DNA of 64,000 nt, from NCBI RefSeq assembly GCF_013373865.1, contig NC_050476.1, positions 9,254,501 to 9,318,500 of the forward strand, in the 5' to 3' direction. Below are positions 53,650 through 64,000 of this stretch, one piece after another. Position 1 is the first letter of the stretch. Every line of letters begins with the position of its first letter. Below the pieces are notes generated by a model that searched no databases, was not told where the DNA came from, and worked only from the letters and a program-made list of their open reading frames with translations. The position numbers were made by a program, and so were the translations under genes. The DNA comes from Monomorium pharaonis. Taxonomy: Eukaryota; Arthropoda; Insecta; Hymenoptera; Formicidae.

Positions 53650-54416
53650 ATTAGGGGAAGTGCGCCGGTTGTGGGCACGCTCTAGTTGTGGGCACCCCTA
53701 CGTAAATTTGGACAGCAAGCATACGCTACTGATCTGAGTACTGAAAAACGTGTATGTTGACGGTACGCAGTTTTCGTGTTGATACCGAAACGAATACACG
53801 CATTTGCGTAGTAGCTGTGAGCATAATAAAAATTATTTGCAATAAATAAACAGAAAAGTGATTTTCTACTTTTTTCGAAGTGCGATAAATCGGTGTGAAT
53901 TCTTTCAAAAAGATAAGTGTTTGCAGTGTTGTTATTGTATTTTGTGATTTCATTTCGTATTCAACCAAAATTTTTGCACCACATAATTTGTTAGTCTTTT
54001 GGAAAAATAGCTGCCATTTCCGGTAATTTCTCATAAGAGCACCTTTATGTAACCGGTTGTGGGCACCCTTGTTTTTTTTTCATTTAATGCATGTGTTTGG
54101 TTGAGAATCTGCGTAATATCGTTCTTTATGTTGACGTAACGTATTTTATCAGTTTTTATGCATTTTACACATTTTTAGCCACGTCAACCCCGGAAAAATC
54201 ATTTGATAAAAAAAAAGGATTTTAATGCGCTGTTGCAAGCCATTAAGTGTTACTTAACGGACAATAAACCTATCAAAGGGACTGCTAAAGCATATGGCAT
54301 TCCTCTGAGCAGTCTGCAACGCTATGTGCCGGCGCACTTCCCTTACTTTGTGTTAAGAACGAAAAAGAAATACAAAATAAAGACAAATATAATACTTATT
54401 TACAGGGACGTAACTA
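53650..54416 (+). mobile_element. pogo-like element, 5' part with HTH-psq domain
   Basis: GGGGAAGTGCGCCGGTTGTG at 53654 looks like a terminal sequence, and GGTTGTGGGCAC-type motifs recur at about 53664, 53682 and 54052. At about 54203 the plus strand encodes KKDFNALLQAIKCYLTDNKP then KGTAKAYGIPLSSLQRYV, a psq-type helix-turn-helix like the DNA-binding start of pogo/Tigger transposases. The frame diverges after RYV, possibly at an intron. The rest of the transposase is replaced by the MITE at 54417 and later sequence. Confidence 0.65.
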
Positions 54417-54836
54417 ACAAGGGAACGGTCGGGGCTATCCCTTACCAACTTTGATGGGCATTGGATATGTTGTAGAGCATCAAAAAAGTTCAGAGACCCG
54501 TATTTTTTTATTGGCTTATCTCGAGGTTTAGGGGTTGTTTTAACTCCTATAAAAAACGTATTTTTTTATTTTTAACAAATATCTTTTAAAATATGATGAG
54601 GTATATGAAAAAATGTTTTATACAAAAGTTTTATAGTATTTTATACTCGGTGCAATGATGTATTCAATTCTTTTAAAAATGTCAAATTTTTATTTTTGTT
54701 TTTTTAGGGGTTAAAACAACCTCTAAAACTCGAGATAAGCTGATAAAAAATACGCGTTTTTTCTTTTTTGATGCTCTACAACATATTTAAGGCCAACAAA
54801 ATCGGTGAGGAACAGCCCCGACCGTTCTCTTATTGT
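54417..54836. mobile_element. 420-bp palindromic MITE, ACAAGGGAACGG family
   Basis: ACAAGGGAACGGTCGGGGCT at the left pairs with AGCCCCGACCGTTCTCTTAT at the right. Further inside, GGATATGTTGTAGAGCATCA pairs with TGATGCTCTACAACATAT. It is a complete copy of the family with a half copy at 23943, and it lies directly after the psq domain. Confidence 0.85.
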
Positions 54837-54844
54837 AAGTAGAG

Positions 54845-56330
54845 TGTGACGTGGTAGCTTTGCTACCACGGATAGCAGCGTCCCTCCCCCGTCACAGGCT
54901 GCGGGTTCGCGCCGGGCGGGGAATATGGGCGAGGAGCGAGAGGGGATCTCCAGGGGGAATCGCGACGAGCATGGCGAGCGTGCTATTAATCTAGTATAGT
55001 TTGTTTCTTTGCGTGGCGACCGCCTCACGAGGGAGTTCGGCGGGGAGGCGAGAGAGGACGAGAGAGCGATAGCGATGCGGTGAAGGAGGGAGGACTCCAC
55101 CGGCAGCCGGGAGAGACGAGCACGCGGCCTGCACGGGTCCCCGGCGTGGCCCAGGAAAGCCACGGCCGGAGACTGGAGCGGCGGCGCTCGTCAGCACCAC
55201 GAAAGGACGTCTCGGAGGGCTGCAGAGGAGCCTCGAGGAGACTAAACACGTCGGGGGAGGCGTCGGGTCCTCTCGCGGGGAGCGGAGGTCACGGCGTGCG
55301 TTGCGCCGGCGCGGGCGGTGGCCCGACGGAAGAATGAAAATTTCGCGGGGGCCTGCGAGGCCCCCGGAAGGATTACAGCGCGCACGTCCCTGCGGTCGCA
55401 GGACTGCGCGCTTTGCCGCAATTGGATCACGGCGCGGAGACAATGCGCATGACCGAATGGGGGGTCGCAGCGTCGATCCGGGATCGACCGCGATCCATCC
55501 CGCTTTTGCGTGCGAGCGATCTAGCTGACAAGTGGCGTATGGTGCCCCGTGCGAATTATTGGTGTGGCCGGTGCGAAGCCCCTAGACGAGAGCGACCGGG
55601 ACGAGCCTGGAGACTGGGGAGGTGACGGCGTCCTGGACCTTATCGGTGAGGTGGCCCCCAAGAGATATAGTTTTGTGTGAGCAGTTGCCGGCTAGCGGAG
55701 TGGCCTAGGGTCCGTTCTGCATCTGTTTTCGGGTTGGTGCGTGAATAACGCGGGCCGCAGGGCGGTCCTACGTTTGCGTGTTTAGTTGGGGGGGATTTAT
55801 CGGATACAAGCGGACGGGACGCCAACGCGCCGAGCCACGGGGAAGACATTCGCGAGAGCGCCCGAGTTCCGTCGGAGATTCTCCTCGACCGCGTGCACCG
55901 CAAAGCCCTCGCGCGAGCGAGTATCGCGTCACGAGTAGCGGGTGGACGGAACTTTCGGTTTCGAGACGAAGTAGGACGCGGCGGCGGCCGATAATCGCTT
56001 TTCGATGAAGCCTCGTGAGCCTCGCGGTCGTGGTCTATCGTTGCCGGGAGTGTCGGCACGTTCGAACGCCCGAAGCTTCTTGTACGCGGGAAACCCCGCC
56101 GGCCGTCCTTGTCGGCTGCGCGCACGCCGCCGACGTTCTCTGTGTATCGCTCGCGTTTCTTTTTTCCGGTTCGCGTCATTGTGCCGCCTTGTCGGAACGG
56201 CGAGCATTCTCTTCGTGTTGACCGCGGTAGTATAGCGAATTAGTCGCGTCTCATGACACCATTGCTTGCTCCTTACATTTATTGTTAATAAAGTCTGTTA
56301 ACTGTTCAGTATGGAGTTGACTTCTTTGGT
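54845..56330 (+). mobile_element. GC-rich 1.5-kb LTR-like block
   Basis: It starts TGTGACGTGGTAGCTTTGCT with a short stem (GTGGTAGC / GCTACCAC), like the TGTGACGTG hairpin end of the 16.5-20 kb LTRs. It is very GC-rich until about 56230, and has AATAAAG at about 56288 near the right side. The many overlapping Arg-rich open frames occur on both strands and are not conserved proteins. The exact 3' end and target duplication are not resolved. The alternative is a non-LTR GC-rich TE or host CpG-rich sequence. Confidence 0.45.
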
Positions 56331-56337
56331 GTGGGAG

Positions 56338-56955
56338 CGTCCCAGATGCGCACAGTAATAAACGGACACAGCAGGCTGAGTGAAACGGACACAGTAACAA
56401 ACGGACACAGTAATAAACGGACACAGTAACAAACGGACACAGACCAAATGCGCACAGAGCGAAACGGACACAGTAACAAACGGACACAGACCAAATGCGC
56501 ACGGACCAAATGCACACGGACCAAATGCGCACATTGCACATGCGCACACTGCACGTGCGCACGGACCAAATGCAATCCATGTACATTGCAAGCAGAGTAA
56601 AGTCCATATAGGTTAGCGACTTGGACGGGGTGGGTGGGGGAGGGGGCCGAAGGCCCCCCTTGCACCCCCTCCTCGTGTGTGTGTGTGCGTGTGTGTGCGT
56701 GCAAAGCATTCACTGCATCACATGGACGACTTTCCGTGTATGCATTTGGTCCGTGCGCATGTGCAGTGTGCGCATTTGGTCTGTGTCCGTTTCACACTGT
56801 GTCCGTTTCGCTCTGTGCGCATTTGGTTTGTATCCGTTTCGCACTGTGTCCGTTTGTTACTGTATCCGTTTATTACTGTGTCCGTTTGTTACTGTGTCCG
56901 TTTCACTCAGCTTGCTGTGTCCGTTTATTACTGTGCGCATCTGGGACTCACTCCC
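56338..56955. mobile_element. Foldback element built from 16-bp iterons
   Basis: Left-arm iterons ACGGACACAGTAACAA start at 56362, 56385, 56401, 56417, 56433, 56464 and 56480, mostly 16 bp apart. They are followed by GCGCACGGACCAAAT-type units to about 56570. The right arm (56740-56950) carries the same units in reverse complement (TTGTTACTGTGTCCGT; ATTTGGTCTGTGTCCG). The outer ends CCCAGATGCGCACAG / CTGTGCGCATCTGGG match perfectly. The middle (56600-56700) is GC-rich with a GGGGGCC-type hairpin and a (GT)n tract. This is the layout of foldback (FB-like) elements. The Cys/Val/Arg-rich open frames are artefacts of the iterons. Confidence 0.88.
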
Positions 56956-57270
56956 TAAAAACAGGAACTTTTGAACGTTAGGCACTGTATAGACATCAAG
57001 TTTTATATTTGGAATTGTATGTAGTTGTTTTTAATGCTTTTCGATATATTTGTAGTCGAATCGTTCAAAACTTATCGTTTTTACCTAAAAACAGGAACTT
57101 TTGAACGTTAGGCACTGTATAGACATCAGGTTTCATATTTGGAATTGTATGTAGTGCTTTTTGATACATTTGTAGTCAAATCGTTCAAAATTTATTGTTT
57201 TTACCTAAAAACAAGAACTTTTAAACGTTAGGCACTGTATAGACATCAGGTTTCATATTTGGAATCGTAT
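56953..57270. repeat. Tandem repeat of about 120-131 bp, 2.5 copies
   Basis: CCTAAAAACAGGAACTTTTG starts at 56953, 57084 and 57204 (last copy AACAAGAAC). Each continues through GTTAGGCACTGTATAGACAT. The third copy ends at about 57268 where TGTTACGG begins. The offsets differ because of a 10-bp indel. Confidence 0.92.
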
Positions 57271-57271
57271 T

Positions 57272-60200
57272 GTTACGGACAAAAATTTCAAAAACCGATT
57301 TGTAACGTTCCGTTGAAGACTACTCGATACGGGGGCAGCTTTCGTTCTTTTGTCTAACGGGGCTCTCAATTTATTGTTTTAGGGCGACCGCAGCACGTCT
57401 GCTTATTTCCCAGGGATACGCCGAGAGCCGGAAGGATCGTTTATCGCGTTTGAGAGAAAAATAAATGGGATGAGAGACAGGTTAAATAAACGTATTTATT
57501 ATTTAGCAATCAGTAATAACCTTCATTTATTGCGTACATAAACCATAATATGTATATATATTTTGTGGTATGTGATTATTTGAATGATAGAAATTATATG
57601 TTCAAAGTATATATATAAATGATAAGCTAAAACAAAATAATGAAAAGAGTGCGTTGATTATTCAAAACAGTATGTGATAGATAGATCCAAAATATGCATA
57701 TGAAACAATTAAATGAAGTAGTGAGTATAAGTATGTTATTAAATTATTTATGATCAGGTAAGATATGGATTCATTTAACGTTTAGTCATTTTACAAAAAC
57801 AGATCGATTTATGAAATCTAATTGATTTAGTTGACTTGAGTGATTTTACAAACTGGATAAAAATTATTTACTTTATTGATTGAATAAACTTGTGATGAAT
57901 ATTTCTTGTTGTATTATTGAGTAGGCTGCCAGTTCAGCCGAATTCTTGATGTCTGAAGAATGGTTAATGCTGTTAGTGTTTAAGCGTCTTACCTTGTTTT
58001 TGTGAAGTACCATGGAAATAAGAGGGAACTGAGAGGTATTGCCTCGTGATTATAATTGTTTGTTTTAGATGAATTAATTGTAATAGCTCATTTCAAAATT
58101 TATGTAATAAAATAAACTCACTGTCAGTTAGATGGCGTGAACGTATCTTATGACTGCATTCTCGCCTCAGCGGAGTTTCCCACGTCACGTCGGGAATGAA
58201 AAAAAAAGAAAAATAAAAACGGAGTCAAGAGTCACCGTTCTGACAGGGTATAAATGTGTAAATATTTCCCTCAATCGTTCTTTCAGATTTCGCGTATTAA
58301 AATAAAAGAAAATCACTGTCAATCAGGGTTTTGTAAACGTATCTTACGACTCCACTCTCGCTAGGCGGTATTCCACGTCACATCGGGAATAAAATAAAAT
58401 TAAAAAAAAGGAGCAGTCCGAGAAGCCAGCTTGACAGGATATTTGTAGTATAATCGAATTTAAGGATCGGAATATTATTATTGTTCATTTGATTGTCTGA
58501 AAGAACTGCGTTAGCAAACCGACGGATCATACAGGTATTGTCCTGTGCAAAGTAGATATTAGATATCCGCTCGTTTAGCTTTTTATCACCAGGAGTACCC
58601 TCAACGGGCTCCAGTCAGCCAATACCACCAGCTGTTGGGTGACTAAACTCGACTTCTTAATTAAGGAGCCGACGCACAAGACGGTGATCCGTATCAGACG
58701 AGTCGCGGTAGACGCGTAATTATTTATGGGTTTCAAAATATAGAGGCATATGAGATTAAATTATTCATTGAAAGATAGAAGGATGCGATCGTATTTTATA
58801 ATTTTTATTTATTTATTTATTCAGGTAACAATATTGCAGATCGCATAAAGGTTTAAGGAGTGTGGAAGTACTTCAGTTAAATATCTAAATTAGTAAAATA
58901 AGCGGAGTTATAATTGGCAATAATAAAACATGTGTAAATGAAAATCAATTGTTGTATCAAAAATATATATGTGCATTTAATTCAGTTGGGTCTCGAATGC
59001 GTTATGAAATCAAGTGAATTGCATGTGAACTTCGAATAATTGTTATATTATTTCATGTAAATTATTAGAATCAGTGGTTTGAATATTATTTTATTATATC
59101 TGGCATAAAGAGTAACGTAGAATGTTGTGATAATGGTTAAATTAGAGATATACAAGTTGGATATTAAAATAGAATAAATATGGATATCAGAATATTAAAT
59201 CATGGATAAAATTGCATTAAATAAAATAAAATCGAATTGGATAGTAGTATGGATTGTATTTAATCAAAGTGAAATATCAGATCTGCTGTATTAAATTGAA
59301 TTGTGAATTAAATCAGATCGTAAATTAACTGCATTAAAATGAATTAAATCAAGTTCAGTGGTGAGTTATTTGTAGTATTGAAATTTAAATTAAATCAAAT
59401 TAAATTGGGATATCAATGCACATTAACATAGATTAAATTAAATCAGATGGCAGGATATGTCACATTAAAATAAAATAAATCAGAATATCAGTAAATATTA
59501 AAATATCGGTGTATCAGAAATAAAATGCATTAATCAATGTATCAATAAATGTCAAATAAAATGTCAATGTATCAACTAAGCTGTATTAAATTGAATTAAA
59601 TTATAATTTGAATTAAAGTCAATTATATTAAATTAAATAAAAATCAAAATGTTAATTGAATTGCATTAAATTAGAATTAAATTGTCAAAGTCGCGAATTG
59701 AATTGAATTAAATTAAATTAAATCGTGATTGGATGATATTAAAACTGAATTAAATTGAATTAAATTTCCAAACGGCAGACTGGGGTAATATTGTATCAGA
59801 ATCTATTCGGTTGTTAAATTGTTAAATATTTAATATTAAAATAATTTGAAATAATTTAAAATAATGGTCGAAAAGTGATTACGCGCGAGAGAGTATGCAC
59901 TTGTAATGATTGATGATAGCTTGATTGAAGTTAAGAGAATATTATAAAATAAATTAATTAAATTGAATTACTCACCAAAGGGTCTTCGGGGATATATATA
60001 TTATTGAGGCTGGATCCCCTAATAGTTTTACAAGTCTTTATTTCTTTGTGTTACCGTTCTTTCTATCGTCGACAAGATGGCGGATTCTTTCAAGATAATG
60101 GAGTCGGAGCACAATGATTGAAAAAGTGATACTTAAGTGACTCTTAAGAAGCGTGATGTTAATACTTTAAAATATCGGCGCGCAATGCTGATCCGCCGCG

Positions 60201-60330
60201 GCGCTCGCTTTTATATTGTTCGAGTTTGTTGGCCGCGGGGTGTGGTACGAAGTAGGAGTTGCATCATTCTCGCTTCTAATTTCAAAGGGTGCCGCGGAAT
60301 GTTGGCATAATTTTACAAAGGATGTACTTG
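57272..60330 (-). mobile_element. Probable LTR-retrotransposon remains, non-coding
   Basis: TGTTACGGAC at 57272 would be an LTR end read on the minus strand (...GTCCGTAACA), with AATAAA near 57370 on the same strand. Near 60210 the minus strand has AATATAAAAGCGAGCGCC, a TATA-like promoter, and AATAAAG near 60040. Between them lies long AT-rich sequence. It includes a duplicated block of about 190 bp (CGTATCTTATGACTGCATTC at about 58143, CGTATCTTACGACTCCACTC at about 58334) and an ATTAAATTGAATT-rich tract (59220-59770). No gag or pol frame was found, so the assignment is weak. Confidence 0.35.
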
Positions 60331-60479
60331 CATCGGATGTTTAGTTTTTCGAGATACAGAAAAATATCATATTACTTTTTGATCAAACAATTTCGCAAGT
60401 GACTCACGATGACTCATACCCGAGCGTGAGAATGGAATTTATGCATCTTATGCATATAAAATATTCATTCGAATATTAT

Positions 60480-61680
60480 AACTGTGAAATAAATTATTAA
60501 TTAATGTTTCTACGACTCGTAGTTTCTACGCTTGCGGAGGTTTTATACAATAATATTTCTTTCATTGTAAAGCTTAGTTTTTGCAAAATTTAATTGTTAA
60601 TAGACGCTACGCATTAATTATTTGATATTTAACGAAATTAATTATTTATAATACTTATTGGTTGAGATAATGACTTTATATGGTAATATTAATTGATACA
60701 AATAGATTTTATATTATTTAGAGTTCTGTTTTAATAAGATTAATTATTAACTGAGTTTGAATAATTGAATATGCGTAGATATGTTTTATCAATAAACTAA
60801 TTCTTAATTAACATTTATTTTCGTGGTAACAATTTTTACGTATAGTAGTAGTGGTTCTCAAACGATATATGTAACTTTCATATTTTTTAAACCTTCGCAA
60901 GTATGTTATTAATGAATATTTAGTTGCGCGTAATATTTCGTTATTCAAGCGTTATAATATTTGCACATATTTTAAATAGGGGTTCCCATCTATTACAGTG
61001 GTGATCACCTTAGTGATTCGCCGCTCTTGAATTTTTAGCACTTGTAATAAATTTCGATGAGCTAACCTTGAAGGCTTTTTCGTTATTTTATGCAATTGCA
61101 AAAGTCTTAATAATATTTCTTTTATTACAAATCAATTGTTAATTAATATCCGAGCATTAATTAAGCTCGTATAAATTATGTAATTAATAAAAACGGATTA
61201 TTAACCAAATTCTTGGTATCAAATACTTATATAAATTATGTAGTTAATAAAATTAGTTGTAAATTAATATTTTTATTTAATATGGTAATTATGACTTTAA
61301 TATTAATAGTTATTAATTATTTATAAGTAATGAAATTGAACATATCTATATTATTTAGACATTTGCAATTAAACATCGTCAGTGAATATTCTATCTTAAG
61401 TAATATTTCACCGCTGGTGCATATGTGAATTTTATAATAATTTTACATTCTTCTTATAGAGATTCGCATTCATTACAGTGATGGTCAGCCATCTTGTGTA
61501 CACTGCAATAGCTTCAGTGACATGGCCTTGGGACTTTATTTATTAATTATGCACTTGCAAAAGCCTTAATAATTATTTCTTCGATTAAAATCGATTGTTA
61601 ACTAGCTTTATGAATAAATGATAATTGCAAAATTATGTAATTAATAAGGATTATTTATTTATAATTAAATTATTGTTCGT
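60480..61680. repeat. Diverged tandem repeat, unit about 460-540 bp
   Basis: Three parallel segments start near 60550, 61085 and 61550. All share a TTGCAAAA...TTAATAAT...TTTCTT...ATTGTTAA order followed by GCATTAATTATT-like and TATAAATTATGTAATTAATA-like pieces. Two of them contain CATTACAGTGRTGRTC (about 60994 and 61473). Copies are old and AT-rich. No gene is present. Confidence 0.55.
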
Positions 61681-61685
61681 ATATA

Positions 61686-62000
61686 CAGGGTGTCCCAAAT
61701 CTGGTGTGCAATACTTCATGGAAAGGTAGACGGGATCGAGATGAACATAAAAATCCAATATAGTCTTGGTTAGGTCTATCAATAATCAAGATATAAATTT
61801 TTTAATTTATGCGAATGAGAGCGCGCCTTGCGCGCCGAAAGAAGGGCTCGAGCCGCTCGAGCCATAGCACGGCCTACTGTCTCAAGCATTGGCTGCCGGC
61901 GGCAGCGGGGGGAAGAAGGAGAAGCGTGGCGTCGTCGCCGTTTCCACGTCTCGCCGCACCGCGCCTAAGCTCGCGTCGATGGCTGCTACGCATACTCGCG
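61686..62000 (+). mobile_element. One end of a mariner-like element
   Basis: TACAGGGTGTCCCAAATCTG at 61686 is the type of TIR seen in insect mariner-like elements, next to TA. A GC-rich segment (61810-62000) follows, with GCGCGCCTTGCGCGCC and GCTCGAGCCGCTCGAGC self-complementary pieces. No second TIR or transposase was found. Confidence 0.5.
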
Positions 62001-62237
62001 ATTACATGACAAGATTATAAATTATTAATAAAAATATGACAAATTTAAATCGTAATAAACTTCTGTAAATAAGAAAGTCAAAAGAGAGAAAGCGATGGAA
62101 ACGTATGAATCCTGTAAATAATATAATATTTGCCGCATCAAATTCTCTTATCGTTTTTTATGGAATATTCAATTAACGAAGATTTATCACGATTGATTCT
62201 TTATACATTCTCCTTTCATAACCATCTTATTAGAAAA

Positions 62238-63076
62238 TTACAAAATGCACGAAATACTATCCCTAATATACACTCTTTGTAAAATAACACGATAGAAAAA
62301 TATTCACGTTTGATCTAAGGACTTCAGGATAAATTATTCGATGCGACTTCTACGGTAATTATAGGTAATCAGAGATCAATGTTATGTCAAGTATCGTTAG
62401 TATGGTTAACAACAAAGGATTTTCTCTTGTATATGATAGAGAACTTCGAGTTTCTTCTATCGTTAATACATTATAAGTCACTGAAAATCTGTCGTAATTA
62501 ATAATGCAATTAAAGGTAGAAGAAACTGTAAGTTTTCTATGGTTATAAAAGAAAATCCTTCGTTGTATTAACAATACATGATATTAAACATTAATTTTAA
62601 GCATAATTATCGTAGCATCGCGTCTAAGCTATCGTGAAATCGTTACATCAAGAAGGAAGATTTGTCAGTGTTATTAGAGTGTAACAGAAGATGCCATTCG
62701 CGCATTGATAAGTATGATAGGAGAGATAGAGAGGAAAGGAGAGATAGAAGAGAGTACATACAGAGAAAGAGCGCGAGGAGAGAGCAGAAGAGGCAAGAGA
62801 GAGAGAAGCGAGAGAGAGAGAGAGAGAGAAAGGAGATGAGAGAGAGAGAAGAGAAGCGACGAGAGCGAGGGCAGGCCGAGAGAGAGCGGAGAGAGAGCAG
62901 AGAGAGAAGAGAGAGAGAGAGAGAGGAGCAGGAGAGAGAGAGCTCGAGAGTCCTCTAGGAGACGCCGAGCGATCAGAGAGCTTGCTGTCTATCTCTGCTC
63001 TCGCTCATTACTAGCCCTCTACCCTCTACCTCTCCTCTCCCCTCTCCCTACTATCTCCTCTCCCTCGCCTCGTCTC

Positions 63077-63107
<31 letters not shown>

Positions 63108-64000
63108 GTCTTTCTCTCCCTCTTTCTTCCTCTTTTCCCTCTCAAGCACTACGTAGTACACAAATACAATAAATATTACACGTTTAACAACATTAGTTTG
63201 TGCTATTCTACTTTCATTATGTGTAATTAAATAAAGCAGAACGTTGCTACAATTTTTATATTAAAAAGACAAAGATAAAAAGATGTATTTCGCGAAGTTA
63301 GCAGAATATCTTTCCCTCTAAAGTCTAAAGTATTTACAGAAACACGATAAATGTCATTTTCAACAACAGTTCCAATCAATATTATTAGAGTTTCATTAAA
63401 TGTCATATAAAATTTTTTTAACAAGATTACTATTTTTTAACATTTTTAACATTAAACACGATACGACACTCAGAAAGAAAGTATCGTGCTGATTATTTAT
63501 CGCAGTTTTAGTGATAATTTTTGATAATTTTTTTTTCGATCGTGTGTAATACTAAAAATATAAAGAAATGATAATTGTTAAAATTTTATTCAATTTACAC
63601 ACATAATGAAAGTAGAATAGTACAAACTAATGTTGTTAAACGTGGTAATATTTATTGTATTTGTGTACTACGTAGTGCTTGAGAGGGAAAGAGGAAGAAA
63701 GAGGGAGAAAGAGAGAGAGAGAGAGAGGTGTCATACTAAAATGCGCGAAATACTTATCCATAGTATGTTACACTCTTTGTAATAACACTGAAAAATATTC
63801 CCTCTTGATGTAACGATTTCACGATAGCTTAGACGCGATGCTACGATAATTATGCTTAAAAATTAATGTTTAATATCATGTATTGTTAATACAACGAAGG
63901 ATTTTCTTTTATAACCATAGAAAACTTACAGTTTCTTCTACCTTTAATTGCATTATTAATTACGACAGATTTTCAGTGACTTATAATGTATTAACGATAG
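62238..64000. mobile_element. Nested inverted repeats with purine/pyrimidine blocks
   Basis: Segment A at 62240-62515 recurs as a direct, diverged copy at 63735-64000 (TACACTCTTTGTAA, TTATAAGTCACTGAAAATCT-type landmarks). It recurs as an inverted copy at about 62465-62700 (CACTGAAAATCTGTCGTAAT against ATTACGACAGATTTTCAGTG). Between them, 63145-63225 (GCACTACGTAGTACAC, CATTAGTTTGTGCTATTCTA) is inverted at 63600-63690. A (GA)n-rich block (62690-62960) and CT-rich blocks (63000-63140) oppose each other, and a GA block follows at 63690-63728. The Arg/Glu-rich open frame at 62662 is a by-product of the purine tract. The structure runs off the right edge. Confidence 0.75.

Noticed and set aside
54723..56235. 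Arg/Pro/Ala-rich frames of up to 179 codons on both strands
   Set aside because: High GC removes stop codons. No domain or splice structure is recognisable.
56362..56500. CRISPR-like regular repeats
   Set aside because: The repeats are contiguous 16-bp iterons without unique spacers, they are mirrored, and the genome is eukaryotic.
56251..56981. Cys/Val/Phe-rich repeat proteins on both strands
   Set aside because: They are produced by the 16-bp iterons of the foldback element. Mirror frames on both strands show they are not genes.
62662..62958. 98-codon Arg/Glu-rich frame starting after an ATG-like codon
   Set aside because: It is a translation of a GA-rich simple-sequence tract inside an inverted repeat.

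Overview
This is a window of an insect nuclear genome, most probably an ant (Hymenoptera: Formicidae). The evidence is an AT-rich sequence with short GT-AG introns, TA-target palindromic MITEs, and a LINE whose purine-rich coding strand and RT protein look (from memory, not a search) like a family abundant in ant genomes. There are no bacterial genes, no operons and no CRISPR array. Nearly all the sequence is transposable-element (TE) material in various states of decay.

One host gene is supported. The 3' half of a plus-strand gene encodes a DUF4211-like domain. Its four exons (12703-12827, 12916-13199, 14343-14525, 34487-34747) join in phase with consensus splice sites and end at a TAG stop. 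Its last intron is about 20 kb and is packed with nested TEs. Exons upstream of 12703 are not visible and probably lie outside the window.

Layout. 1-12.7 kb: a satellite with a 243-bp higher-order period, a solo LTR, a broken BED-finger gene, a copia fragment, a large inverted repeat, a gag-protease LTR deletion derivative and a Mutator-like transposase relic. 14.5-34.5 kb (the intron): a second Mutator-like relic, two adjacent 1.7-kb solo LTRs, inverted (AC)n-associated arms, a tRNA-like foldback, a 42-bp minisatellite, and a nested stack in which a pogo/Tigger-like transposase is split by a solo LTR and by a 5.0-kb hAT element. That hAT has a perfect 8-bp target duplication and a transposase that is intact except for one homopolymer frameshift. 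34.7-41.9 kb: probable 3' UTR with several MITEs, then a palindrome and a solo LTR carrying a nested 740-bp hAT derivative.

41.9-48.6 kb: a 5'-complete LINE with a 13-bp target duplication, a TAGA-repeat tail, and a Harbinger-like element nested in its 3' UTR. 48.6-64 kb: a 1.57-kb palindrome, a Ty3/gypsy LTR plus broken gag, a second pogo-like element interrupted by a palindromic MITE, a GC-rich LTR-like block, a foldback element built from 16-bp iterons, several tandem repeats, and nested inverted repeats with purine blocks.

I found no cooperating gene set or defence system. The most notable features are the gene with the TE-filled intron, the datable nesting order, the near-intact hAT and the iteron-built foldback element. 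Family names rest on motif recognition by eye. No database search was possible.
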